Shown here piece by piece: positions 54,184 to 63,231 of a stretch of 64,000 bases of DNA. The translations under genes and the position numbers were made by a program. Position 1 is the first letter of the stretch. Every line of letters starts with the position of its first letter. The DNA lies in assembly GCF_009711165.2 (NCBI RefSeq), contig NZ_WMID02000010.1:1-64000 (forward strand), written 5' to 3'. Source of the DNA: Flavobacterium sp. MC2016-06 (lineage in GTDB: Bacteria > Bacteroidota > Bacteroidia > Flavobacteriales > Flavobacteriaceae). The notes beneath the pieces are model-generated. The model was not told where the DNA came from and ran no database searches. It saw nothing but the letters and a program-made list of their open reading frames with translations.

Positions 54184-56070
54184 ATGAAAGCAGATCTAAT
54201 TTTATTCAACGGCAAGATTCATAGTTTCAATGCTGAAACTCCAAATGTAACAGCCGTAGCCATCAAAGACGGAAAATTTATCGCAGTTGGAAACGACAGC
54301 AATATAATGGAATTTGCATCTGAAGAAACGAAAATAATCGACCTTCTAAACCGAAGAGTTGTTCCTGGAATCAACGATTCTCATATACATTTAATTCGCG
54401 GCGGTTTAAATTATAATTTAGAATTACGCTGGGACGGTGTTCCGTCTCTTGCAGATGCCTTGAGAATGCTAAAAGAACAAGTAGACCGCACACCAAATCC
54501 GCAATGGGTTCGTGTCGTTGGCGGCTGGTCAGAATTTCAATTTGCTGAACGCAGAATGCCTACTTTAGAAGAAATCAATGCTATTGCTCCAGAGACACCT
54601 GTTTTTATTCTGCACTTATATGACAGAGCAATTATGAACAGAGCAGCATTAAAAGCAGTTGGCTATACCAAAAATACGCCTGCGCCTCCGGGTGGACAAA
54701 TTGAGCGCGATTCTAACGGTGAACCAACCGGACTTATTATTGCAACGCCAAATGCGATGATTTTGTATTCGACTTTAGCAAAAGGTCCAACACTTTCTTA
54801 CGATCATCAAATCAATTCGACTCGTCATTTTATGAAAGAATTGAACCGTTTCGGAATTACAAGTGTAATTGATGCCGGCGGAGGATTTCAGAATTTTCCA
54901 GACGATTATAAAGTGGTCAATGAATTGAATGAAAAGAAACAGCTTACCGTAAGAATTGCTTATAATCTTTTTACACAAAAGCCAAAACACGAGTTTGAAG
55001 ATTTCTCAGATTGGATTGATACGGTAAAATTATATCAAGGTGATGATATGTACCGTCATAATGGTGCAGGCGAAATGTTAGTTTTTTCTGCCGCCGATTT
55101 TGAAGATTTCTTACAGCCTAGACCAGATCTTCCTGAAAACATGGAAGCAGATCTAGAAAAAGTAGTTCGCCTTTTGGTAGAAAACCGCTGGCCTTTTAGA
55201 CTTCACGCCACTTACAACGAAAGTATTACAAGATTTTTGAATGTTTTTGAAAGAGTAAATCAAGATATTCCGTTTAACAATCTTCCTTGGATTTTCGATC
55301 ACGCTGAAACAATTGACGAACATAATATCGAACGTGTAAAAGCACTTGGTGGCGGCATTGCTGTACAAAGCAGAATGGCGTATCAAGGGGAATATTTCAC
55401 AGATCGTTACGGAGCAAAAGCAGCCGAAAACACACCGCCAATCAAAAAAATGCTTGAAATGGAAGTTCCTGTTGGCGCAGGTTCAGACGCTACAAGAGTA
55501 AGCAGTTACAATCCGTGGGTTTCCATGTATTGGATGACAGTTGGAAAAACTGTTGGGGGTTTACAATTGTATAATGAAACAAGATTGAGCAGAGAAACAG
55601 CTTTAGAATTATACACCAGAGGAAGCGCTTGGTTCTCGCAAGAACAAACCAAAAAAGGAGATATTAGAACTGGAATGTTTGCTGATTTAGTGGTTTTAGA
55701 TCGTGATTATTTTAATATTGACGACGAAGACATTAAAAAAATCGAAGCTGATTTGACTATTGTCGATGGAAAAATTGTGTACGCCAATGGCGATTTTTCT
55801 TCATTCTCACCGCCACACATTCCGATTTTGCCAGATTGGTCGCCAACCAATATTTATAACGGATATCCAACTAGAAGTAATTTACAGAGCGCAATTGAAA
55901 AGAATTCAAAAGCAGATGCAAAACCTAGTTTGACTTCTCAAATACACAGTTGCAGCGGCAGCTGCGACGTACACGCTCACAGTCACGATATTGCTCGTAT
56001 GAGTAATGTTCCTGTAAATAATTATAACGCATTCTGGGGCGCGCTTGGCTGTTCTTGTTTTGCTTTTTAA
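54184..56070 (+). CDS. Amidohydrolase family 3 protein with Cys/His-rich C-terminal tail
   Basis: A 628-residue protein. The N-terminal HxH metal motif is H67/H69 (NDSHIHL). The barrel carries further features such as FRLHATYNES and FDHAETIDEHNIERVKALGGG, a GSDATRVSSYNPW segment and a late LVVLDRDYF typical of amidohydrolase_3 (YtcJ-like) enzymes. Members hydrolyse amide bonds. The final 47 residues are unusual: H588, C590, C594, H597, H599, H601 and a terminal GCSCFAF (C623, C625). This tail could bind metal. No signal peptide, so cytoplasmic. It is embedded in the sigma54 gene series. Confidence 0.85.
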   Translation: MKADLILFNGKIHSFNAETPNVTAVAIKDGKFIAVGNDSNIMEFASEETKIIDLLNRRVVPGINDSHIHLIRGGLNYNLELRWDGVPSLADALRMLKEQVDRTPNPQWVRVVGGWSEFQFAERRMPTLEEINAIAPETPVFILHLYDRAIMNRAALKAVGYTKNTPAPPGGQIERDSNGEPTGLIIATPNAMILYSTLAKGPTLSYDHQINSTRHFMKELNRFGITSVIDAGGGFQNFPDDYKVVNELNEKKQLTVRIAYNLFTQKPKHEFEDFSDWIDTVKLYQGDDMYRHNGAGEMLVFSAADFEDFLQPRPDLPENMEADLEKVVRLLVENRWPFRLHATYNESITRFLNVFERVNQDIPFNNLPWIFDHAETIDEHNIERVKALGGGIAVQSRMAYQGEYFTDRYGAKAAENTPPIKKMLEMEVPVGAGSDATRVSSYNPWVSMYWMTVGKTVGGLQLYNETRLSRETALELYTRGSAWFSQEQTKKGDIRTGMFADLVVLDRDYFNIDDEDIKKIEADLTIVDGKIVYANGDFSSFSPPHIPILPDWSPTNIYNGYPTRSNLQSAIEKNSKADAKPSLTSQIHSCSGSCDVHAHSHDIARMSNVPVNNYNAFWGALGCSCFAF

Positions 56071-56081
56071 ATTTAAAAAAA

Positions 56082-56510
56082 ATGATAGACCTTTTAAAAC
56101 AAATCCTTTATTCCGATTTAGGAAATTCATTCTACAATGCGGCACTTTTAATCTTTAGAGTTTTACTTGCCATTGAGCTTTTTAGAGTTCATGGAATGAA
56201 AAAATTCAGAGTGGAGAACGGACAAAGAGAACACGTTCCAAATCCGCTGCATTTACCAGAAAAATTAAACGGCTTAGTCGCTACTTTTTCAGATACTGTA
56301 GTTCCTTTTCTTATTATGCTGGGTATCGGAACCCGACTTGTTATACTGCCAACTATTGGCGTAACTGCGATTGGCTATTTTGTAGTACACAGAAAAGATT
56401 CACTAGAAGTACGTGACGTTCCGTACATGTACACCTTATCCTTATTATTTATTTTGGCACTTGGAGCCGGAAAATATTCACTTGATTATTATTTACTAAA
56501 CCTAATTTAA
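56082..56510 (+). CDS. DoxX-family membrane protein
   Basis: A 142-residue four-helix membrane protein from ATG 56082 (12 bp after the amidohydrolase stop; a TTG extension to 56055 overlaps the previous gene). Hydrophobic segments are at about 20-36, 70-88, 90-108 and 118-138, with the conserved FRVHGMKKF loop after helix 1. DoxX proteins are membrane proteins linked to thiol and oxidative stress in some bacteria. The next gene, dps, starts 2 bp after its stop. Confidence 0.8.
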   Translation: MIDLLKQILYSDLGNSFYNAALLIFRVLLAIELFRVHGMKKFRVENGQREHVPNPLHLPEKLNGLVATFSDTVVPFLIMLGIGTRLVILPTIGVTAIGYFVVHRKDSLEVRDVPYMYTLSLLFILALGAGKYSLDYYLLNLI

Positions 56511-56511
56511 A

Positions 56512-56985
56512 ATGAAAGCAAACATCGGAATTAAACAAGAAAGTATCTCAAAAGTTGTAGATGTATTAACTAAAGTTCTTGCGGACGAATTTGTACTTTA
56601 TAACAAAACAAAAAAAGCACATTGGAATGTTGAAGGTGCAGATTTTTACAACAAACATCTTTTCTTTGAGCAGCAATATGGAGCTCTTGACGAAATTGTA
56701 GATGCTGTTGCAGAAAGAATTAGAACTTTAGGTCATTATGCTCCAGGAACATTAAAAGAATATTTGGCGTTAACGCATCTTACAGAAGAATCAAGTAACA
56801 AAAACGACAGTTTAAGTTACATCAAAGAATTGCTTGCTGACCACGAAAGTATTTTAATTCACTTACGTGAAAACATCAACAATTTTGCTGCAGAATTAAA
56901 AGATGCTGGAACAAGCGACTATATTACTGGTCTTTTAGAAACTCACGAAAAAATGGCTTGGATGCTTCGTGCTCACCTGAAATAA
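56512..56985 (+). CDS. dps: Dps-family ferritin-like DNA-protection protein
   Basis: A 157-residue protein with the Dps ferroxidase signature HWNVEGADFYNKHLFFE (His, then Asp and Glu of the inter-subunit iron site), followed by DEIVDAVAERIRTLG. Dps dodecamers oxidise and store iron and protect DNA during oxidative or starvation stress. Length is normal. Its position in a sigma54-type operon links iron/peroxide protection to the unknown stimulus sensed by the terminal two-component pair. Confidence 0.95.
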   Translation: MKANIGIKQESISKVVDVLTKVLADEFVLYNKTKKAHWNVEGADFYNKHLFFEQQYGALDEIVDAVAERIRTLGHYAPGTLKEYLALTHLTEESSNKNDSLSYIKELLADHESILIHLRENINNFAAELKDAGTSDYITGLLETHEKMAWMLRAHLK

Positions 56986-56992
56986 TCAAACT

Positions 56993-57658
56993 ATGGAAAT
57001 ACAAAAAAACATTTGGTACGTAACCCTGCTTCTCACAATGATAGCAGGGTATTGCGATACCGTAACATTTGTCGCTGCAGATTCAATATTTTCGGCGCAC
57101 GTTACGGGCAACTTTATTGTCTTTGCTTATCAAATCATAAAAGGTTCAGACCTGCATGCTTGGGTAAAACTATTGACTTTTCCTGTATTTATAATGGCCG
57201 TTATCGTTGGAGGGAGAATCGCTTTAAAAAGTGTCAATCACTACACTATTTTATTTTGGGAAGGTGTACTATTAGTTTTAAGCGGTATTGCAGCTTACAC
57301 TTTTGGTTTTTTAGAAATTTTCTCAGAATGGGCGATGTACACTGTTGCGATGACTACTGTTTTTGCAATGGGACTTCAGAATGCTTTTGGAAAATTGTAT
57401 GCTAAAGAAACGCACGGTCCAACTACTATGATGACAGGAAATGTTACACAGGCTTCTCTAGATTTAGGAAATTTATTAAAAAACGGTCTTAAAGATGCAG
57501 AAGTACTGTTAAGCTTTAAGAAACAATTAGTTACCATAATCGGATTTTTGGTAGGTTGTTTTTTAGGCGCAGTTGCAGGAAAGTTTTTTGGTTTAGGAAC
57601 TTTAGTTTTCCCCGGAGCAGCAATGATTATCTGTTATTGGTATCACCGCGAAAACTAG
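56993..57658 (+). CDS. YoaK/DUF1275 family membrane protein
   Basis: A 221-residue inner membrane protein with about six hydrophobic segments. The DUF1275 motifs are visible: MIAGYCDTVTFV near the start, FSAHVTGNFIVF, and GLQNAFGKLYAKETHGPTTM and MTGNVTQASLDLG in the second half, showing an internal duplication. Transport is suspected but no substrate is known. It lies 8 bp after dps. Confidence 0.85.
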   Translation: MEIQKNIWYVTLLLTMIAGYCDTVTFVAADSIFSAHVTGNFIVFAYQIIKGSDLHAWVKLLTFPVFIMAVIVGGRIALKSVNHYTILFWEGVLLVLSGIAAYTFGFLEIFSEWAMYTVAMTTVFAMGLQNAFGKLYAKETHGPTTMMTGNVTQASLDLGNLLKNGLKDAEVLLSFKKQLVTIIGFLVGCFLGAVAGKFFGLGTLVFPGAAMIICYWYHREN

Positions 57659-57710
57659 ACAATTTTAAATCCAGACTTGCAGATTTCTGATAATACATTA
57701 TCTTTAAAAA

Positions 57711-59987
57711 ATGAACTTTAACTTGCTTTTTTCTGTCAAAAACTGTGTATCTATCGCATGCACAGTCCTTTTGTTCTTATTTGTAATCGCAAATGGAACT
57801 GCACAGTCTAAAGAAGATCCAAGCGTATTAAAAAAGAAAATTACTGCTGCTAAAAATGATGACCAAAAAGTCGAATTACTTTTAGCTTTAAGCAATTATT
57901 ATCTCACGAAACAAGGCGAATTTAAAACTGATCTCGACAGTGCAAATGTTATCAATGCTGAAGCAAAAAATTTAAGCCTCCACTTAGATTATAAACTCGG
58001 AAAGGGAAAAGCAATTCTATTAGATGCTCAGATTTTTAGAGAAAAAGGAGATTCTAAAAATGCTTTAAAGAAAACCAATGAAGCACTCGCCTATTTTCAA
58101 AAGAATAATATGGCAGAACAGCAGGCAGAAAGCTATTCTGAGCTTACAAATTATACTCCAGAATTAGAGCAAAAAGCCAAGTACAAAGAATTGGCCGTAC
58201 AGTTTTTTAAGAAATCTGGATCAAAAGAAAAACAGGCAACTGCTTTAAAAGAATTGGGCGAACTGTACAGCAGTAACGAAAATCCAGAAAAAGCAGATCC
58301 TTATTTACAAGAATCTCTGGCGCTTTATAAAACTACAAAATTTAAAGAATTACAAGGGATTTATAATTTATTATCGGAAGTAAATACACAAAAAGGAAAT
58401 TATCCAGATGCTTTAAAATATGCACTTTTAGCCGAAAAAACAGCTTTAGCCGTACATGATAATTCATTACAGTTAAGTTCTATTTACAATCATGGCGCAT
58501 TGGTATATTATTACCTGCGCCAAAATGATAAAGCCGAAGAATATTGGTATAAAGCATTAGAAATTGCCAAATATTATAAAGACACTGAATATGTAAGAAC
58601 AATTGCCGAAAATCTTTGTTCTTTACTTATTCGACAAAAAAAGCAAGAAGACGCACTTACGCTTATAAAAGAAATGCAGGTACATTTTCCGACCACAAAC
58701 ATCGAAAGATTAATGGTCGAAAATTACCTTTTATTTAATATTTACAGAATACAAAAAAACAATACAAAAGCAGCTTTATATTATAAAAAACTAGCCGATT
58801 ATTATGGTGAAAATGCCGAAAGAAATGGCAACAGAATTGCTGTTTTAAGAAGTTTTTCGGCTTATCATCTACAAGTTAAAAACTTTGATGCTTTTTATAG
58901 AACAATCAAACTTTTAGATGAAGCTGCAACAGCAACAGGGAATAATTTAATTCGATCAGAAAGTTATCTTACTTGGTTTAAAGCAGACTCATCAAGAGGA
59001 GATTATTTAAATGCCATAAAACATTATCAGCTTTACAAAAGTCTTTCGGATTCTGTTTTTAAAGGAGAAAAAAGCAAACAGATTAGCAGCCTTCAAATAG
59101 AATTTGAAAGCGAAAAGAAAGATAAAAACATTGATCTGCTGAAACAGCAGGCAAAATTGCAGGAAATACAAATTCATAACGATCAAATTGTCCGCTATGT
59201 TTTTATAGGAAGTGTTATTGTTTTAACTCTTTTTATACTGCTATTATACAATCGTTTCAGGTTAAAAAAGAAAACGAATGAACAACTAGAAATCAAACGT
59301 CAGAAGATTAATGAGCAGAATGAACTGAACAAAAAAATGCTGCTCGAGAAAGAATGGCTTTTAAAAGAAATTCATCATCGCGTAAAAAATAATCTTCAAA
59401 TCGTTATTAGTTTATTAAACACACAATCGGCATACTTAGACAATGAAGATGCGCTGATGGCAATACAAAACAGCCAACACAGAATGCATGCCATGTCTTT
59501 AATTCATCAAAAATTATATCAATCTGATAATCTAGCCAATATAGATATGTCTTGGTATATTTATGAATTGATTAATTACATGAAAGAATGTTTTGATACC
59601 GACAAAAACATCAAGTTTGTTTTAGACACAGAAAAAGTGTATCTTGATGTTGCACAAGCAGTTCCACTGGGATTAATTATAAATGAAGCCATCAATAATG
59701 CCATAAAATATGCATTTCCTTTAGATAGAAAAGGAGAAGTAGCCATTTTACTTAAAAATATAGGAGAAAATAATTATCAGTTATTAATTGCCGATAACGG
59801 AGTTGGTCTTCCAGAAAATTTTGAAGATACAGAAAGAGATTCTCTTGGTATGAATTTAATGATTGGATTGAGCGACCAGATTGATGGAACTTTTGATATG
59901 AAAAGTCATAATGGACTAAAAATCAATATTACTTTTACTAGAAACACAGAATTTGAAGGATCTGCAGAAGATTCTGAAATTATATAA
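57711..59987 (+). CDS. TPR-containing HisKA_2 sensor histidine kinase
   Basis: A 758-residue membrane sensor. A signal peptide (1-27) leads to a periplasmic helical TPR region (about 60-450). A transmembrane helix (496-515) and coiled coil follow, then a HisKA_2 domain with LLKEIHHRVKNNLQIV (expected phospho-His H556) and a HATPase domain with NEAINNAIKYAF and ADNGVGLP. HisKA_2 kinases usually pair with CheY-like or NtrC-like receivers. It overlaps the operon of stress genes and is 8 bp before the response regulator, its obvious partner. The TPR sensor probably binds a peptide or protein signal. Confidence 0.92.
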   Translation: MNFNLLFSVKNCVSIACTVLLFLFVIANGTAQSKEDPSVLKKKITAAKNDDQKVELLLALSNYYLTKQGEFKTDLDSANVINAEAKNLSLHLDYKLGKGKAILLDAQIFREKGDSKNALKKTNEALAYFQKNNMAEQQAESYSELTNYTPELEQKAKYKELAVQFFKKSGSKEKQATALKELGELYSSNENPEKADPYLQESLALYKTTKFKELQGIYNLLSEVNTQKGNYPDALKYALLAEKTALAVHDNSLQLSSIYNHGALVYYYLRQNDKAEEYWYKALEIAKYYKDTEYVRTIAENLCSLLIRQKKQEDALTLIKEMQVHFPTTNIERLMVENYLLFNIYRIQKNNTKAALYYKKLADYYGENAERNGNRIAVLRSFSAYHLQVKNFDAFYRTIKLLDEAATATGNNLIRSESYLTWFKADSSRGDYLNAIKHYQLYKSLSDSVFKGEKSKQISSLQIEFESEKKDKNIDLLKQQAKLQEIQIHNDQIVRYVFIGSVIVLTLFILLLYNRFRLKKKTNEQLEIKRQKINEQNELNKKMLLEKEWLLKEIHHRVKNNLQIVISLLNTQSAYLDNEDALMAIQNSQHRMHAMSLIHQKLYQSDNLANIDMSWYIYELINYMKECFDTDKNIKFVLDTEKVYLDVAQAVPLGLIINEAINNAIKYAFPLDRKGEVAILLKNIGENNYQLLIADNGVGLPENFEDTERDSLGMNLMIGLSDQIDGTFDMKSHNGLKINITFTRNTEFEGSAEDSEII

Positions 59988-59995
59988 ATTAGATA

Positions 59996-61354
59996 ATGAA
60001 GGAGAAGATTCTAATTGTTGAAGATGAATTTATTGTAGCAAACGATTTAAAAATCATGCTGCTCAAAGCGGGTTATCAAGTAACCGGCATTGCTTCTTCT
60101 GTGGTGCAGGCTCGAAAATTAATTGAAGAAAAAAGACCTGACTGGGTATTGCTCGATATTATGCTAAAAGGCGATTTGACGGGAATTGACCTTGCTTGGG
60201 AATTGCGAGAAATGCAATTGCCGTTTCTGTACATTTCGGCCAATACCAACCAAACAACACTTGAAGCTGTAAAAGCCACACATCCTTATGGATTTATGGT
60301 AAAACCTTTTAGAGAACGTGATCTTATTGTAATGCTGGACATTGCTAAATTTAGATTTGATCTGGAAAGAGGAACATTGAAAGACGTTCAAATTGAAACA
60401 GAAGATCAGATAATCGAAGGAATTATCGGCGAAAGCCCTCTTCTCCAAGATGTAATTGAAAAAATAAAAATTGTAGCTCCTGCTGAAACTTCTGTTCTAA
60501 TTCTTGGTGAAAGCGGCACCGGAAAAGAACGAGTGGCACATTCTATACACGATCTTTCGGCGCATAAAGCCAACCCAATTGTAGTGGTAAATTGTGCCGC
60601 ATTGCCACATTCGTTAATAGAATCGGAACTTTTTGGACATGAAAAAGGTGCTTTTACAGGCGCAAATACTTTAAGAATCGGAAAGTTTGAACAGGCGAAT
60701 GACGGAACTATTTTCTTGGATGAAATTGGCGAATTGCCGCTGGATTCTCAAGTAAAATTATTACGCGTTTTACAGGAAAAAGAAATTCAGCGACTTGGAG
60801 GAAATAAAACCATTAAAATTAATGTGCGTATTGTTGCGGCAACCAACAGATCGCTTGAAAAAGAAGTTGCAGAAGGACGTTTTAGACTTGATTTGTATTA
60901 CAGACTAAATGTTTTTCCGATACAATTACCCACTTTAAAAGAACGTAAAGAAGATATTGAAGCTTTGGCGAATTATTTTCTGAAAAAATATGCAGCAAGT
61001 TCTCGGAAAAATGTCAGCTCTATCAGTGCTGCTGCTTTAGCACAATTGATGCAGTACGACTGGCCGGGAAATATTCGCGAACTCGAACATTTAATAGAAC
61101 GGAATGTTTTACTTGCTAAAACCAATGAAATCGAAAAATTTGATCTTCCGTCAAATGCAGTAAATCCTTCATCTGAAAATACTAGAAAAATGAAATCGAT
61201 GGAAGAAATGGAAAGAGAACATATTATGAATGCGCTGGAAAGTTGCGGCGGTAAAGTTTCTGGTCCCGGTGGTGCCGCAGAACTCTTGAAAATGCAGCCT
61301 CAGACTTTGTATTCAAAAATGAAAAAATTAGGAATAAAACAAGGATATAATTAG
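59996..61354 (+). CDS. Sigma54-dependent response regulator (NtrC type)
   Basis: A 452-residue enhancer-binding protein. Receiver domain (1-120) with phospho-acceptor D54, then a sigma54-interaction AAA+ domain (about 140-370) with Walker A GESGTGKE (171-178) and GAFTGA (218-223), and a Fis-type helix-turn-helix at the C-terminus (about 405-450). It hydrolyses ATP to open sigma54 holoenzyme promoters. Together with the kinase 8 bp upstream it forms a two-component pair. The two palindromes and sigma54-like promoters at 49.3-51.1 kb are its best candidate targets, which would make the operon self-activating. Confidence 0.95.
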   Translation: MKEKILIVEDEFIVANDLKIMLLKAGYQVTGIASSVVQARKLIEEKRPDWVLLDIMLKGDLTGIDLAWELREMQLPFLYISANTNQTTLEAVKATHPYGFMVKPFRERDLIVMLDIAKFRFDLERGTLKDVQIETEDQIIEGIIGESPLLQDVIEKIKIVAPAETSVLILGESGTGKERVAHSIHDLSAHKANPIVVVNCAALPHSLIESELFGHEKGAFTGANTLRIGKFEQANDGTIFLDEIGELPLDSQVKLLRVLQEKEIQRLGGNKTIKINVRIVAATNRSLEKEVAEGRFRLDLYYRLNVFPIQLPTLKERKEDIEALANYFLKKYAASSRKNVSSISAAALAQLMQYDWPGNIRELEHLIERNVLLAKTNEIEKFDLPSNAVNPSSENTRKMKSMEEMEREHIMNALESCGGKVSGPGGAAELLKMQPQTLYSKMKKLGIKQGYN

Positions 61355-61744
61355 CATTGTGCAAAACTTTGACAAAGTTGAACACAAACAGCTTATACGT
61401 AAAGTTTGTCGTTTCGACGAAGGAGAAATCACACGCGTAAATCGACAAAGATTGGTTACATTTTTTTTGCGGAGTTTCTAGTGCGATTTCTCCTCCGTCG
61501 AAATGACAAGATTGTGGAAAACAGGTTCTTTAATCAGAGTAAAAAAAAGTAAAAAATTGATACAAGACACAACAAAATTACAACGCAAATCTTTGTCAAA
61601 GTTTTAAACTTTGACAAAGTTGAACACATTTAAACACGCATTTTTACAGAAATGACAAGATTGTGAAGAATTACAGAAGATGATTCTTTGACTTCGCTCA
61701 GAATGACAAAAATAAATGACAGCAAAATAAAACATAACAAAATT
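61355..61744. repeat. Intergenic region with stem-loop elements
   Basis: A TGTC-family inverted repeat (61404-61510: TTTGTCGTTTCGACGAAGG against CCTCCGTCGAAATGACAAG) and an AACTTTGACAAAG hairpin (61589-61622) lie here, with a half hairpin at 61363. No sigma54-like promoter is seen for the downstream operon. Confidence 0.75.
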
Positions 61745-62035
61745 ATGGAAACAATAAAACTAGAATTAGACGAAAAAAAACACGGCGCATTTAACCTTTA
61801 TGTTGAAGACAAAAAATTAGGTGAAATGACGGTAAGTATCAAAGACGATTCACTAACGGTTTACCACACAGGTGTTGAGCCAGAAGCCGAAGGAAAAGGC
61901 TATGCAAAATTGCTTTTGAACGAAATGGTTTCTTATGTACGTGCTAACAACATGAAAGTTTATGCACTTTGTCCATATGTACATGCACAATTCACAAGAC
62001 ATCCAGATGAATATCAGGACATCTGGAAAAAATAA
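61745..62035 (+). CDS. GNAT-type N-acetyltransferase (YjdJ-like)
   Basis: A 96-residue protein from ATG 61745; the frame is open to 61688 but that part covers repeat-like sequence. It shows the short GNAT form with VEPEAEGKGYAKLLLNEMV (acetyl-CoA loop) and a C-terminal CPYVHAQFTRHPDEYQDIW typical of the YjdJ/NATD1 group. The substrate is unknown. It starts an operon with an alpha/beta hydrolase (16 bp gap) and a cupin. Confidence 0.85.
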   Translation: METIKLELDEKKHGAFNLYVEDKKLGEMTVSIKDDSLTVYHTGVEPEAEGKGYAKLLLNEMVSYVRANNMKVYALCPYVHAQFTRHPDEYQDIWKK

Positions 62036-62051
62036 TTTAAAATATACGATT

Positions 62052-62672
62052 ATGAGTTTAGAAATTATAACAGACGGAGTTCCTTTAAATCAGGCAAAAA
62101 AAGCACTTATTTTACTTCACGGACGTGGTGCAGGAGGTCATGATATTCTTTCGGTTGCAAAACATCTTAAAGTTGACAAATTTGCTTTGGTTGCGCCTCA
62201 GGCAGAAAACAGGAGCTGGTATCCGTATTCGTTTTTAGTGCCTCTTGAAGAGAATGAACCTTCTTTTTCAAAATCATTAGAAGCTATACATCAAACCGTT
62301 GTAGCGATTCAGCAAAACGGAATTGAGAAAGAGAATATTTATTTCTTAGGATTTTCTCAAGGTGCTTGTCTTGCTTTAGAGTTTACAGCTAGAAATGCTG
62401 CAAAATATGGCGGTGTTGTGGCTTTTACTGGCGGACTTATTGGCGATAAAGTATACGAAAATCATTATGCTGGAAATTTTGAAGGCACTCCAATTTTCAT
62501 CGGAACAAGTGATCCAGATTTTCATGTTCCTGTAGAGAGAGTAAATGAAACCGCAGCACTTCTTGAAAAAATGGGCGCTTCGGTTACTAAAAGAATCTAC
62601 GACAATATGGGCCATACTATAAGTCAAGATGAAGTGGATTTGGCTAACGAACTTGTTTTTGCTAAAAAATAA
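62052..62672 (+). CDS. Alpha/beta hydrolase, phospholipase/carboxylesterase family
   Basis: A 206-residue protein from ATG 62052. Motifs: LLHGRGAGGHD near the N-terminus, nucleophile serine in GFSQGACLALEF, Asp in GTSDPDFHVPVERV and His in NMGHTIS. It resembles small carboxylesterases of the YpfH/phospholipase type that hydrolyse short-chain esters. Its stop codon overlaps the start of the cupin gene by 1 bp (TAATG), showing translational coupling. Confidence 0.88.
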   Translation: MSLEIITDGVPLNQAKKALILLHGRGAGGHDILSVAKHLKVDKFALVAPQAENRSWYPYSFLVPLEENEPSFSKSLEAIHQTVVAIQQNGIEKENIYFLGFSQGACLALEFTARNAAKYGGVVAFTGGLIGDKVYENHYAGNFEGTPIFIGTSDPDFHVPVERVNETAALLEKMGASVTKRIYDNMGHTISQDEVDLANELVFAKK

Positions 62673-63022
62673 TGATTACAATTACTCGAGTTTACAGCGA
62701 TGCAAATGGCGAAAGTCATTTTGAAGATTTCGAAGTTCCGTTAAAAAACAATGGCGACATCGGTTTTCTGTCTGATGATGAACCTGTAAAATCAATTGTT
62801 TTTAGAGAAGTAAAACCTTCTTACGATTATGATTTTCATAATGCGCCAGACCGCCAATATATTGTTTTATTAGAAGGCGGCGTAGAAATCGAAACTTCAT
62901 TGGGAGAAAAAAGAATATTTAATACAGGTTCAATTCTATTGGTTGAAGACACCACAGGAAAAGGACATAAAACAAAAAATATTGAGACGCAATTGCGTAA
63001 ATCAATATTTATAAAATTATAA
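62672..63022 (+). CDS. Cupin-domain small protein
   Basis: A 116-residue single-domain cupin. The conserved beta-barrel strands YIVLLEGGVEIETSLGEKRIFNTGSILLVEDTTGKGHKTKN are recognisable, though the metal-binding His/Glu set of classical cupins is incomplete. Function unknown. It is the third gene of the GNAT-hydrolase-cupin operon. I would expect an intracellular accessory role. Confidence 0.75.
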   Translation: MITITRVYSDANGESHFEDFEVPLKNNGDIGFLSDDEPVKSIVFREVKPSYDYDFHNAPDRQYIVLLEGGVEIETSLGEKRIFNTGSILLVEDTTGKGHKTKNIETQLRKSIFIKL

Positions 63023-63231
63023 TCTAAACCTTTTAAACGCAATCCCGATAACTATCGGGACAATCTCATTAAATTAAGGATTATTAAAAAAAGTTTCACG
63101 CAGATCTCGCAGATTTTAGCAGATATAGAATGAAAAATCTGCCAAATCTGCGTGAAAAAATATCTCAACTTAATAACATTAAGCTATTTGGATTGCGGTT
63201 AAATAATAATATTACTCAATAAAACTAAAAA
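63023..63231. repeat. Intergenic inverted repeat with CACGCAGAT arms
   Basis: A CCCGATAACTATCGGG hairpin lies near 63044, and TTTCACGCAGATCTCGCAGA (about 63094) is complementary to TCTGCCAAATCTGCGTGAAA (to about 63158). No gene. Confidence 0.7.

Noticed and set aside
61355..61744. Sigma54 promoter for the GNAT/hydrolase/cupin operon
   Set aside because: No GG-N10-GC element or activator palindrome is visible; only hairpin repeats are present.
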